Assembly (NCBI GenBank): GCA_016783885.1
Contig: JADHVR010000038.1
Span: forward strand, 1 to 35,532
Direction of reading: 5' to 3'
DNA from: Bacteroidales bacterium
Lineage (GTDB): Bacteria > Bacteroidota > Bacteroidia > Bacteroidales > JAADJA01
DNA length: 35,532 nucleotides
A program made the position numbers and the translations under genes. The notes below the pieces were generated by a model. The model made no database searches, was not told the DNA's origin, and worked only from the letters and a program-made list of their open reading frames with translations. Shown piece by piece: positions 24,321-33,569 of this stretch (the first letter of the stretch is position 1; each line of letters starts with the position of its first letter).

Positions 24321-27300
24321 CTAAAATTTTATAAAATCTTCTTGCATCACTCGTCTTAACGTAAAAAGTAACTCATCAACATTTTCTTTTGAGAATACCA
24401 TAGGCGGTTTTATTTTTAACACATTATTATCTTTACCGTCCGTACTCATTAATATTCCCAGTTCTTTCATGCGATTTACCAGGTAGCCTGCTTTTTCGGT
24501 TAATGGTTTTTTATGTTCATCAGCCAACTCAAACCCAAGGAATAACCCTTGCCCTCTTACGTCGCCGATTACAGGAAATTCCTTTTGTAAATTTCGAAGT
24601 TCTGTTTTTAGATAATTTCCAACATTCAAGGCATTTTCCTACAACTTCTCATTTTTTATTACCTTTAACACTTCCAGCCCGATAGCACAGGAAACCGGAT
24701 TGCCACCAAAAGTATTAAAGTATTCCATGCCATTTGCAAAAGTTTCAGCCACTTCCTGAGTACAAACGACTGCTGCCAGTGGATGTCCATTACCAATGGG
24801 CTTACCAATTGTTACTATGTCAGGAATAACATCATGAAGTTGAAACGCCCAAAACTTGCTTCCAACACGTCCACATCCTACCTGTACCTCATCTGCAATG
24901 CAAAGACCTCCGGCTTTTCTTACTGATTCGTAAGCAATTTTTAAATAATCTTTTGGGAGTTCAATTTGTCCGCCACAACTAATGATGCTTTCGCAAATAT
25001 AACCGGCAACATTTCTTCCTATCGACTGAATATTATTGATTTGTTCCTGAATGTGTGCAGCGTATTGCGCACCGGTGTTTGTTCCCTGATACAGTCCCCT
25101 GTATGCATCCGGCAAGGGAACAATATGCGTATATTCGGGCGCTCCTTTACCGCCTTTTCCATCAAATTTGTAAGAGCTGATATCAATGCAACCGCCAGTA
25201 TTGCCATGGTAGCCGATTTCTACAGCAATCATATCCTTTTGATCGGTGTAAGTGTGGGCCATCCGTAGAGCCAACTCATTGGCTTCACTACCGGAATTTA
25301 CAAAATGTACGACCGATAATTCTTTAGGGAAAGTGCTGAGCAATTCTTTTGCAAACGCATTAATATTCTCATGCAGATAACGTGTATTCGTATTGAGTAT
25401 AGCCATCTGTTCCTGCCCGGTTTTTACAATCCGCGGGTGTTCATGTCCTACATGAGCAACATTGTTTACCGTGTCCAAATATTTCCTGCCATGATGATCT
25501 ATGAGGAATGCACCGGAACCCCTGACTATTTTCAAAGGTTTATTGTATGACAAACTCAAACTTTTCCCCAAATGTTTATTCCTGTAAGAAATTATCTCTG
25601 AATCTTCTTTTTTGTTTGGAATTTCAAGCTTATGTTCCTTGAAAAATACATTTGGATTTGGGCAAAGATTTTTCCAGGTGTTTACTTGCCGGGGAAAAGC
25701 AATCCCGGGAAAATCGTGCCTGTTTCCTAACATATCCAGCATAAGTTGAAAATGAATGTGAGATGTCCGGTTTCCGTTTTCGTAAGGATGTCCAACATAG
25801 CCGATCAAATCACCTTTTTGTATCGCTTGCCCGGTTTTATGAAGCTTTAAACTGCTTTCGCTCAAATGTCCGTATAAAGTATAAAAGATGATTTCTTCAT
25901 TTGTTTTATGTTCCAGGATAAGCGTAGGGCCATAATCTTTGTTTTTGGCGTTGTTATAAATACTGAATACCGTACCCTCAAACAGCGCATGAACAGAGGT
26001 TTGAGCTTCAACCCAAAAATCAATTCCCAGATGAACGCTTCTATATTCCGGACCGTTATTACCTTCTTTTTTGTAAGAATCGGTATAATATAAGGGTCTT
26101 GTTTCCAAATATCCTCCTGCAATTAAAGTATTTGGATTTTGTTGCTGCAGGCAGTGTAATTTGTATGCCAGTAAATCGTTGTTACGATATTCTGATTCGT
26201 GACCCAGCCAGGTGCTTGAAACACTCATATCCACAGAATGGACAGAATCAAATTTCAGACCTGGAAATAAATCATTAAGCGATACTGCCTGCTTATTTGC
26301 CCAGGTTGTAAAAGGCTTTTCATCCGGGTGGGGTGTAAAATCACAAGCTTCACGAAAACTGTAACGTGCCAGGCTTTCATTAGTTTGTTTCCATTTTTCA
26401 AGCACTTCCCAGGCCGCTTTCTCACTGATCAGCAAATATTTATTATCCAGTTCTTTCTGCTTGTTAATAGCGGATTTGGTTACACTTATCACCAATCTCA
26501 TCGCTACCAAAGTATATAGCAATTCCAGTTCTTCTTCCAGCAAAGGAAACTGCTTATAATATCCTCTTATGATAGGAAGTGATGCACTTAGCACGTCCGG
26601 TTTGTTCATAATCGCATAGGCAATGACGATTGCCAGGTCATTAATAATTTGTGTGTAAACAGCGTCGCCATAATCAATGATAGCTTTTACTTTTGGCCGG
26701 ATCAAATCCTCTGTAACAATAATATTATTGTCGTTGGCATCGTTATGCACCACACTTTTGCGAAGTGTCTGATAATGCTCCTGTAACTCTTTAAATCTTT
26801 GCTGGAAAAATTTGACAGTGCTTTGCTGCTTTTTGTTGAACAGGTGAACATAATCATAAGTCCAGGCAGCCTGGGCAACATCCCATTCAAAAGTCCGGTG
26901 TGCTAACGGATGGTCGAATCCCTGTAAGGCTTTTGTAAGTAGTCCTGCTTGTTCGCCCAGACTATAGAGTAGTTCCTCTTTTTGAGGATTAACTGAAGAC
27001 CACAATCTGCCATTCATCCATGAAAGTAAACGTACAATGCGTGTTTTCCCGGATGCATCTGTTATTTTACTAATGAAATTTCCATTCACATCCGGCAAAG
27101 CCTTAGGAGAGTGGATCGCCAGGTTGCTTTTGGAAAAATAGTTTAGTATTTCCTGTTGAAATTCAATGTATTCCTGATCAACATCCGGCCTGCTGATTTT
27201 TAAAATATAACTTTCTTTTTTACTATTAATTCTAAAATTAAAATCGAGCTCACCCGCTAAAGCAACTATTTTACCTTTTATTTGATACAACACCTGAGCT

Positions 27301-27362
27301 ATTTCTGCTGCCTGAGCTGCCTTAATTTGTATGGATAAATAATTTACTTCCATGCTATTCAT
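24321..27362 (-). pseudogene. Kinase-like / M23 peptidase / class III aminotransferase fusion, interrupted by one amber codon
   Basis: Read through a single in-frame TAG (24639-24641), this is one 1013-codon gene. About residues 15-330 are an APH/choline-kinase-like phosphotransferase (VVHNDANDNNIIV, AIIDYGDAVY). About 430-550 are an M23-type metallopeptidase with intact HLGID and SHIHF zinc motifs. From about 590 it is a class III aminotransferase, with NSGSEANELALRMAH, IADEVQVGCGR and the pyridoxal-binding Lys in GKPIGNG near 852. This three-domain order is known in other bacteria and resembles phospho-lyases acting on amino-alcohol phosphates. The stop separates NEKL from ENALNVGNYLK, where homologues would have a residue such as Gln (CAG to TAG). 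The last 106 codons include conserved GDVRGQGLFLGFEL. It is broken, mis-sequenced or read through. Confidence 0.8.
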
Positions 27363-27598
27363 TTATTAGTAATAATAGATAATGTGCGGCAGACCAGCTA
27401 AAGTTTTTTGATTCCAGACCTTCACCTGTTATTGGATTGTAGTTTTCTCTGATTGATTTCCCTTTTGACAGCACCCCTTCTGCATTATTTATCAACTTGT
27501 ATGTTGCTTCGTTTGCTTCCTGATATAATCGTAATGAAACAATCCTCTTACTCCAAAATAAGCCTGATCCAGCCAGAACGGGCTCTTTTTTCTATTGA
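27355..27598 (-). pseudogene. C-terminal scrap of a GH63/trehalase-like glycosidase
   Basis: Translation on the minus strand gives SPFWLDQAYFGVRGL in one frame and, after a frameshift near 27540, EANEATYKLINNAEGVL, SIRENYNPITGEGL and KNFSWSAAHYLLLLINE, ending at a TAG at 27355. FW.D..YFG..GL followed by IRENY.P.TG.GL...NFSWSAAH is the C-terminal pattern of MGH1/GH63-type (alpha/alpha)6 glycosidases. Everything upstream is missing: the frame is cut next to the partial repeat A copy at 27605-27650. It overlaps the start of the 24321-27362 gene by 8 bases. The relic suggests the fusion gene was once followed or preceded by a carbohydrate gene. Confidence 0.7.
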
Positions 27599-27604
27599 AA
27601 ACCA

Positions 27605-27650
27605 ATGTAAAAGTGTTTTAAACGAAATTCAAAAATAGGTAAAAAAGTTA
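27605..27650. repeat. Dispersed repeat A, partial copy 3
   Basis: AATGTAAAAGTGTTTTAA is followed by ACGAAATTCAAAAATAGGTA and AAAAAGTTA, identical or nearly so to the first 30 bases of the full copies at 5538 and 6803. The remainder of the unit is absent. It marks the point where the glycosidase relic stops, so the repeat or the element that carried it probably truncated that gene. Confidence 0.7.
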
Positions 27651-27700
27651 AATCCGTGCGTACAGATAAATTAGAAAATTTTAATTTGAAAATTGTTGCT

Positions 27701-29251
27701 TTAAGGCTGATGCTGTTCACGTAAGAGATCATTGACTGTCTTTACCGGATTAAAGGTAATAACGGGAACTTCCACAAATATAGTGATCCAGTTTGCCATG
27801 GCGCCATTCCATAATCCCGGTAATTCCTGTGCTTTCAGGTTTTTCCCGTCTTTTGATTTGATTGAGATAAATCCGGTTTCATAATCGATAAACTGATGCA
27901 GGTCAAAAGGCTCACCTTTGTAATTTTTTACTCCGCATACAAGATCGACAGGATTAAAATGTGTGGCTGATTGCAGAATTGCTTTCTGTCCGGTATTACC
28001 CTGATCGATTTGTGAAGACTCAACAATTTGTAAAGAAACTTCGCCTTTTGAGTTTTTAACCCAGAACGGTCCTCCACCGGGTTCGCCCTCATTTTTAACC
28101 ATACCGCAAATGCGGATAGGACGATTCAAATGTTCAAATAGAAATTTGATTTTTCCCGAAGACTTTAAATTCTTAAAATCAGAAGGCAGTTTGATGTTAA
28201 GTTCAGATTGAGTAAATTCAGCAATTTCTTTAAGTTTTGTATTCTCCCGTTCATTCTTATCTAACAGTTTTAAATACTCAAATATTTGTTGCTGAAGCTT
28301 AAGTAACAGCCCGCCAATAACTTTTTTATAAACGGTAGTTTCGGATTTAAGCCTGTCGGGGACAATGTTATCGATGTTTTTAATAAAAACTATATCCCCC
28401 TCCAAATCGTTAAGGTTTTCGATTAAAGCTCCATGTCCTCCAGGGCGAAACAAAAGGCTGCCATCCGCTTCTCTGAAAGGTTTGTTATTCATATCAACAG
28501 CTATTGTATCAGTGGATGGTTTCTGAACGGAGAAAGAAATATCATACGAAACATCGTATTGTTTTTCATATTTCTCTGCTGTAAGATCAATCTGATCTTT
28601 AAACTTTTTCAAATGCTCCGGAGAAACGGTGAAATGAATTGCAGCTTTTCCATTTTTAACGGTTCCGTACTTGGCAGCTTCAACTAAGTGTTCTTCAAAA
28701 GCCATACGGTTATGGTCAATATAACGGTGGAATAACAGGAGTCCTTTTGGAAGCTTTCCGTAGTCTAATCCTTTTTCATTAAGTAAATAATCAATGATAA
28801 CATCATATTTTTTATTGGCAAGCTTTTCTTCTATATTAATTCCGGCATCAGACAAAATAGCTTTCAGGTCATTGTAAAAGGCAAAATCTTTAATCCTGTT
28901 AATAAAATTGTACACCGAATTAAAGCTTTTATCAGAATGAAATTTTTTTAGCTTTTCATCATAATCATTATTATTTTCCAAAAAGCTAAAAAGGGATTTG
29001 AACATTCTGCTTGCTGCTCCCGAAGCCGGAACAAATTTTATTACACGAACGTTTTTCGAATTATACTCATAAAATTTTACAATCTTTTCAATGCTATCTT
29101 TGCTAAATGTCAGGATTCCATCTCCGGGAGTGGCAGGTTTTACAAGATCAGCACAGGGAAACCCTTTTTTAAAATTATTAATTTGTTGATTAATGGCTTG
29201 AATCTCTATGCCTTTTGATTGGATTTGCTCAAAATTTTTATTAATGAACAT
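27701..29251 (-). CDS. DUF4301 family protein
   Basis: A 516-aa protein, uninterrupted and without signal peptide or membrane helix, so cytoplasmic. The sequence matches the DUF4301 pattern as I remember it: KGFPCADLVKPATPGDGI, then FVPASGAASRMFKSL at about 73-87, LPKGLLLFHRYIDHNRMAFEEHL, FRPGGHGALIENLNDL, a CGMVKNEGEPGGGPFWV segment and a late NPVDLVCGVKNYKGEPFDL. The G-x-x-S-R-M loop and FRPGGHGAL segment suggest a nucleotidyltransferase-like fold acting on a sugar or nucleotide, but no activity is established. It is encoded 2 bases after the sulfotransferase-like gene, so the two are probably cotranscribed. Confidence 0.82.
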   Translation of the reverse strand: MFINKNFEQIQSKGIEIQAINQQINNFKKGFPCADLVKPATPGDGILTFSKDSIEKIVKFYEYNSKNVRVIKFVPASGAASRMFKSLFSFLENNNDYDEKLKKFHSDKSFNSVYNFINRIKDFAFYNDLKAILSDAGINIEEKLANKKYDVIIDYLLNEKGLDYGKLPKGLLLFHRYIDHNRMAFEEHLVEAAKYGTVKNGKAAIHFTVSPEHLKKFKDQIDLTAEKYEKQYDVSYDISFSVQKPSTDTIAVDMNNKPFREADGSLLFRPGGHGALIENLNDLEGDIVFIKNIDNIVPDRLKSETTVYKKVIGGLLLKLQQQIFEYLKLLDKNERENTKLKEIAEFTQSELNIKLPSDFKNLKSSGKIKFLFEHLNRPIRICGMVKNEGEPGGGPFWVKNSKGEVSLQIVESSQIDQGNTGQKAILQSATHFNPVDLVCGVKNYKGEPFDLHQFIDYETGFISIKSKDGKNLKAQELPGLWNGAMANWITIFVEVPVITFNPVKTVNDLLREQHQP

Positions 29252-29253
29252 AT

Positions 29254-29886
29254 TTACACGAATGAGTAGTTAAACTTTTTCATCAAATCTTCATCAAGGT
29301 ATTCATTAATATGATTTATTTGATTAGTGCGTAATTTCATTCTCCATTGTTCTTTTATATAAAAGTCTTTATGAAATTTTCTACTCTTCATTCCGTGTTT
29401 ATTTGTAAGTAGATTTTGAATATTTTTAAAAAATATCGACTTCTTAAAACCATACTTATCTGCCATAGAATTAATGATTGTGGCCGGGTCTTTTAATATA
29501 TCCTCGTATCTGACAATTTCGTGTTTTTCAACAAAATTTGAAAGGTCAACATACGATTGATTCTTTAAATTCCACATAATAACCGGATTTCTGTAATCAC
29601 CGTACGAGTATTTAATAAAATCCGAGAAGCTAAGTTCTCGCAGACTTTCGTGAAAATAGGGGCGCTTGTGCATAGAAAGCAACCATGAATAAGGATTTTT
29701 AACAAGACATAAAAAGAGTACATCCTTTTTAATTTTTTCTGTTAACTCATCACTAACCGGTGCTAAACGGTGTTTCCATCCTACATCGTAAGTTTCCAGT
29801 ATTTCAGCATCCAGGTTTTTTTTAACAAGCCATTCCAAATAAATTGTTCCTGAATTTCTTTCTCCGTAAATCTTAATAAATTTCAT
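29254..29886 (-). CDS. Sulfotransferase-like P-loop protein
   Basis: A 210-aa cytoplasmic protein. The N-terminal FIKIYGERNSGTIYLEWLV (3-21) matches the PAPS 5'-phosphosulfate-binding loop of a bacterial sulfotransferase-like group, and VKNPYSWLLSMHKRP (62-76) is in the position of the 3'-phosphate-binding loop. VRYEDILKDPATIINSMADK follows as in sulfotransferases that modify sugars or surface polymers. The length is short but complete for the group. The acceptor is unknown. It is the first gene of a pair with DUF4301. The gap before it to the tRNA genes holds the divergent tRNA promoter. Confidence 0.78.
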   Translation of the reverse strand: MKFIKIYGERNSGTIYLEWLVKKNLDAEILETYDVGWKHRLAPVSDELTEKIKKDVLFLCLVKNPYSWLLSMHKRPYFHESLRELSFSDFIKYSYGDYRNPVIMWNLKNQSYVDLSNFVEKHEIVRYEDILKDPATIINSMADKYGFKKSIFFKNIQNLLTNKHGMKSRKFHKDFYIKEQWRMKLRTNQINHINEYLDEDLMKKFNYSFV

Positions 29887-29985
29887 CTAATTCAATGTTT
29901 TGGTTGTCCCAAATAGACGGCAAAGATAATAATTTGTTTTTTGGTTAAAGAGATTTTTTAAGGAAAAATAATTGGTTAAATTTTA

Positions 29986-30016
29986 TTTGCAGATTATTGA
30001 AATTTATTACTTTTGC
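29986..30016 (+). promoter_or_regulatory. tRNA-Leu promoter
   Basis: TTTG at 29986-29989 and TACTTTTG at 30009-30016, with a 19-base spacer, match the Bacteroidota -33/-7 consensus (TTTG-N19-TANNTTTG) exactly. The tRNA begins 12 bases downstream. This is the best promoter in the window. Confidence 0.75.
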
Positions 30017-30027
30017 CCTCCTATATG

Positions 30028-30110
30028 CCCAGATGGCGAAATTGGTAGACGCGCATGGTTGAGGGCCATGTGACCTTACGGTCGTGCAAGTTCGATTCTT
30101 GTTCTGGGCA
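30028..30110 (+). tRNA. tRNA-Leu (anticodon GAG)
   Basis: An 83-base cloverleaf with the acceptor pair GCCCAGA/TCTGGGC, discriminator A, D-loop AATTGGTAGAC, anticodon stem CATGG/CCATG around TTGAGGG (anticodon GAG) and a long variable arm (ACCTTACGGT) as in class II leucine tRNAs. TTCGATT occurs in the T-loop. CCA is not encoded and would be added after transcription. Confidence 0.93.
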
Positions 30111-30199
30111 CTTTTTATTGACTATTGACTATTTATTATTGTCGATTAAAAAATTCGTTTATTTTTTTCAACAATCAATAGAAAATAATAAATCGGTTT

Positions 30200-30283
30200 G
30201 CCCAGATGGCGAAATTGGTAGACGCGCTGGTTTCAGGGACCAGTTCCCGCAAGGGAGTGCAGGTTCGATTCCTGTTCTGGGCA
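30200..30283 (+). tRNA. tRNA-Leu (anticodon CAG)
   Basis: An 84-base leucine tRNA with the same acceptor and D-arm as the preceding gene. The anticodon stem CTGGT/ACCAG surrounds TTCAGGG (anticodon CAG), and the variable arm is TTCCCGCAAGGGA. CCA is not encoded. It lies 89 bases after the first tRNA and is probably cotranscribed from the same promoter. Confidence 0.93.
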
Positions 30284-30298
30284 CAAAAAATAACTGAG

Positions 30299-30329
30299 GG
30301 GAGTGCAGGTGTTCTGGGCACAAAAAATA
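30299..30329 (+). repeat. Partial duplicate of the tRNA-Leu(CAG) 3' end
   Basis: GGGAGTGCAGG joined to TGTTCTGGGCACAAAAAATA repeats bases 30253-30292 with 9 bases (TTCGATTCC, the T-loop) missing. It starts only 15 bases after the intact tRNA. It may be a local duplication slip, or the attachment-site scar of an integrated element that used this tRNA. Confidence 0.75.
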
Positions 30330-30439
30330 GAAGTACTTCAGATAAAAGAAGGGCTTTGTAATATTACAAATTAAAATTTTGTTTTATAAAAAAGTCGTTT
30401 AATGTTTTGTACTGCTTTGAGTTTTTATGAAAAAAAAAT

Positions 30440-32338
30440 GTGGAGATTATTAAATTAAATATAATAATTCTGTTATTGCTATTAGGAAATTTTGCTTTTA
30501 CCTCCGATAAAGTTTACGACCATACCGAAAATAATTCTTTTGTAATTAAATATACATCAGTACAATCAGGCGAACATTCAATTAATAATTTTTTTATTAA
30601 AGAAATCGCTAAATATAATCTCTCCGGTCTTTATAATACAAGTTTTACGTTTCATTATTCCGTCCATAACAGCATCCATGAGACTTCTGCCAATACATTC
30701 ACCGTTAACACCGAATTAATTGGCGAAAAATGCACAGGAGATGTGTATTATAAAAATTTTGATATCTCCGATATTTTAATGCCTGAAAAAGCTGACTTCA
30801 GGGTTGTTGTTATTAATGGTGACAACCAGATAGAGAGTCTGAATTTTAAGGAAATCACCCTGAATGATAAAAATATGTTCCAGGTTGAATTTACATTCGA
30901 AGCTTTTGAAAAGAATAAAGATTATACCCTTAAACTTGAAAACATTAATTTTTATTCCAATAAAAATGATAAAGAAGCATTTTATAAAAGAATAAACCTG
31001 ATTGATGATTATTATGCCTCAGCAGCGCTTATGGAGAATGCCCTGAATAGATTTGCCGAAATTGATTTTGAAGCCGGTTCAATCATTGAAACCTATCTTA
31101 AAATACAGGAATTAGAAAGAGTATATAATAAAGTAGCATCAGCCGAATTCTCCAGGGTTCTTAACCAGCAAAATAACGATAATGCCGGTTATTATGAAAA
31201 ACTTGCAAAACTTAATAAAAATATAAACAGGTATAAATCCAATTATTATATCCTGTTTAATTCGATTAATTATCTCAAATTAAATAAGAATCCCGAAAAA
31301 TATGCAAGTGAATATATTGATGAGATTACTAAATATTTCGTTTTATCGCAAGAAGTTATACATTCGTATTCCTCATATTATTATAATATGGGTAAGGTTA
31401 ATTACAATCTTTCTCTGGTTAATCAATATCGAAAAGGGATTAACCAAATATTGCTAAAAACAGCCTGTTGCAATGATACGAGAGAAATTATTTCGAACCT
31501 TAAAAATGAAATCTTTAAAGCATATATTAACAAGGCAGGAGAATTTATTATAAACGAACAGTATTATTTAGCAAAAGGTATTTTAATAAATGCATGGAGT
31601 TTTTATGGAACCTCGATAAACAAGTCATTTCCTGTTGAACTTAACGTATTGATTTCTCAGGCAAACTACGGTATCTATAATTCATACCTGCATATAATCG
31701 ACAAGGCAATTGAAGTTGGTAATTACGAACTTGCTGAAAACTATATTCACGAAGCCGGGTCGTTTCAAAAAGAAAACAGCACTTCAATCATTTCGGATAA
31801 ATACATCAAACGGCTTTCAGAAAAACTCGCTAATTTATATATTATCAAAGGAAATCAGTTAAATGAAGAAGAAGAATATAAAGAGGCGTTATATTGTTAT
31901 GAACAGGCTCACACAATATACAACAATTTAGATGAATATAATTATGATTATGAAATTGAGCAGGGAAAGATACAGGCTCGAAACGGGCTTTATAATAAAT
32001 TAGTTATTAAGGCGGGTGAAAACCTGGATTTTAAGAATATTTCCATAATTGAAAAATTTATGCATGAAGCATCTGCATTATTAGAGGCAAACAGTACGCA
32101 AATAAATCCTTCCGCCGAAGTAATTGAAATACTGCCGATGATTAACTATTATTTGTATAGAAATCTTATTTTTAAAGGAGAAGAACTGTTAGCTTCAGGT
32201 AACTATAGCCAGGCTTACGGAAAATTTTTACAGGCAATAGAACTGGAAAAAAGTTCTGGTTTTGACAAGAATGTGGCGCTTTTGGAACTTCTAAAGCAAG
32301 CTGCAGCGTCATTGCCTAAATATATTGACCTAAAATGA
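30440..32338 (+). CDS. Exported TPR-like repeat protein of unknown function
   Basis: A 632-aa protein. From GTG 30440 it reads MEIIKLNIIILLLLLGNFAF, a plausible signal peptide lacking basic residues at its very start. An ATG at 30427 precedes an A9 tract and lies one base out of frame; with A8 it would give MKKNVEIIKL, a better signal start. The mature N-terminal part (about 22-170) looks beta-rich; the rest is helical, with TPR-like pairs at YYLAKGILINAWSFYG, GNYELAENYIHEAGSF, EEEYKEALYCYEQAHTIYNN and GNYSQAYGKFLQAIELE. I do not recognise a family. It is likely periplasmic or surface-exposed and may act as a scaffold. It stands alone between the tRNA genes and pepE. Confidence 0.75.
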   Translation: MEIIKLNIIILLLLLGNFAFTSDKVYDHTENNSFVIKYTSVQSGEHSINNFFIKEIAKYNLSGLYNTSFTFHYSVHNSIHETSANTFTVNTELIGEKCTGDVYYKNFDISDILMPEKADFRVVVINGDNQIESLNFKEITLNDKNMFQVEFTFEAFEKNKDYTLKLENINFYSNKNDKEAFYKRINLIDDYYASAALMENALNRFAEIDFEAGSIIETYLKIQELERVYNKVASAEFSRVLNQQNNDNAGYYEKLAKLNKNINRYKSNYYILFNSINYLKLNKNPEKYASEYIDEITKYFVLSQEVIHSYSSYYYNMGKVNYNLSLVNQYRKGINQILLKTACCNDTREIISNLKNEIFKAYINKAGEFIINEQYYLAKGILINAWSFYGTSINKSFPVELNVLISQANYGIYNSYLHIIDKAIEVGNYELAENYIHEAGSFQKENSTSIISDKYIKRLSEKLANLYIIKGNQLNEEEEYKEALYCYEQAHTIYNNLDEYNYDYEIEQGKIQARNGLYNKLVIKAGENLDFKNISIIEKFMHEASALLEANSTQINPSAEVIEILPMINYYLYRNLIFKGEELLASGNYSQAYGKFLQAIELEKSSGFDKNVALLELLKQAAASLPKYIDLK

Positions 32339-32482
32339 GCTAAAAACGGTCAATGTTATTCAGGCATGGTCAAAGCGCCTAATAAAAATAAATTATTTGT
32401 TAAAAGAATGTAATTATTAATAAAGAATTTGTATATTGGCGACTGATTCTTTTAACATTGATTTAGTTTAAAACTTTAAATA

Positions 32483-33217
32483 ATGAAAATGAGACTGTTA
32501 TTAATCAGCAATTCCACTAACTACGGGGAAGATTATCTTGAATGGCCAAGGCAATATATTAAGGATTTTTTAAATAAAACCGGAATAAAAAGGGTTTTAT
32601 TTGTTCCTTATGCAGGTGTTGCATTATCAGATGAGGGAGTGGAAGCTTCTTATGAAGCATACGAAGAGAGAGTAAATGGTGTTTTTAATGAATTAGGTTT
32701 TGAGGTCTATTCAATTCATAGAGAGAAAGACCCGGTTCAATCGGTAAAAGATGCCTTGGCAATTATAGTCGGTGGTGGAAATACTTTCCATTTGGTTTAC
32801 ATGCTTCACAAATTAAGATTAATGAAGGTTATCAAAGAGATGGTCGAAAACGGATTGCCTTTTATTGGTTGGAGTGCCGGAGCTAATGTTGCATGCCCCA
32901 CCATGCGGACAACAAACGATATGCCGATAATTGAACCTAAAAGTCTGAATTGCCTTAACCTGGTTCATTTCCAAATTAACCCTCATTATATTGACGCAAC
33001 TTTAGAAGGTCATGGAGGAGAAACCCGCGAACAAAGACTTGAGGAATTTTTGGTGATAAATAATAACATTTATGTGGCAGGTTTGAGGGAAGGTACTTTA
33101 TTGTCGATAGAAGGTGATAAGATAGAACTGATGGGCAAAAAACCTATGAGGCTGTTTAAAGACGGGAGTAGCCCAAAAGAATTCCCTCCAGGTAAGGATA
33201 TTAGTTTTTTAATGTAA
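32483..33217 (+). CDS. pepE: Peptidase E (alpha-aspartyl dipeptidase, family S51)
   Basis: A 244-aa cytoplasmic serine peptidase that cleaves N-terminal Asp from dipeptides and some tripeptides. The nucleophile elbow GWSAGAN places Ser131 at the active site; Asp146 (TTNDMPI) and His168 (NPHYID) lie 15 and 22 residues on, exactly the spacing of the Ser120-Asp135-His157 triad of Salmonella PepE. IVGGGNTFHL, typical of the family, precedes them. The ATG at 32483 gives MKMRLLLISNSTNYG, a normal N-terminus. The 144 bases before it contain no clear promoter, and the stop is followed immediately by a relic in the same frame. Confidence 0.94.
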   Translation: MKMRLLLISNSTNYGEDYLEWPRQYIKDFLNKTGIKRVLFVPYAGVALSDEGVEASYEAYEERVNGVFNELGFEVYSIHREKDPVQSVKDALAIIVGGGNTFHLVYMLHKLRLMKVIKEMVENGLPFIGWSAGANVACPTMRTTNDMPIIEPKSLNCLNLVHFQINPHYIDATLEGHGGETREQRLEEFLVINNNIYVAGLREGTLLSIEGDKIELMGKKPMRLFKDGSSPKEFPPGKDISFLM

Positions 33218-33357
33218 GTAACAACACTCATAGCCCTTACCAACAATAACGGCGAATACATTGTCGAAAAATCCCTGTCGGAACTTATACCATGGTGGCA
33301 TCAATCAAAGGCTACAACTATTACTCCATCGACGATATACAAAAAACAACGGTATAG
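33218..33357 (+). pseudogene. Frameshifted fragment of a carboxypeptidase-regulatory-like beta domain
   Basis: Directly after the pepE stop, and in its frame, the plus strand reads VTTLIALTNNNGEYIVEK. One base later, in the next frame, it continues IPVGTYTMVASIKGYNYYSI and DDIQKTTV before a stop at 33357. Restoring one A in the run at 33267-33271 joins the frames into NNNGEYIVEKIPVGTYTMVA, the typical edge of CarboxypepD_reg/SdrD-B-like beta domains found in secreted Bacteroidota proteins. Both ends of the gene are missing. The remaining sequence to 33569 holds nothing I can identify. Confidence 0.6.
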
Positions 33358-33569
33358 CATACGAACCGGATTTTCCATTGACGGTGGTTGAAGGGGTAGG
33401 GTGAAAAACATAAGAAATCCTTTAGACGGGTTTGAAATATAAAACAACAAAAGGTTTATATATCCGTAATATTATGCCGGATGTGTACGGAAAAAGTGAG
33501 TGCATAAGAAGTTAGACACAACCTTATGACGACATTGCTAATTGAAACATAACAGCTAAATTCGACACA

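Noticed and set aside
24243..24340. Short minus-strand frame ending TDVEAERAKAFE, overlapping the aminotransferase 3' end
   Set aside because: About 30 codons without a start or recognisable family. It might be the end of a lost neighbouring gene, but this cannot be supported.
27453..27638. 61-codon plus-strand frame
   Set aside because: It lies opposite the glycosidase relic, whose conserved residues are on the minus strand.
30055..30297. 80-codon plus-strand frame across the tRNA-Leu genes
   Set aside because: It overlaps both tRNA genes, which are unambiguous cloverleaves.
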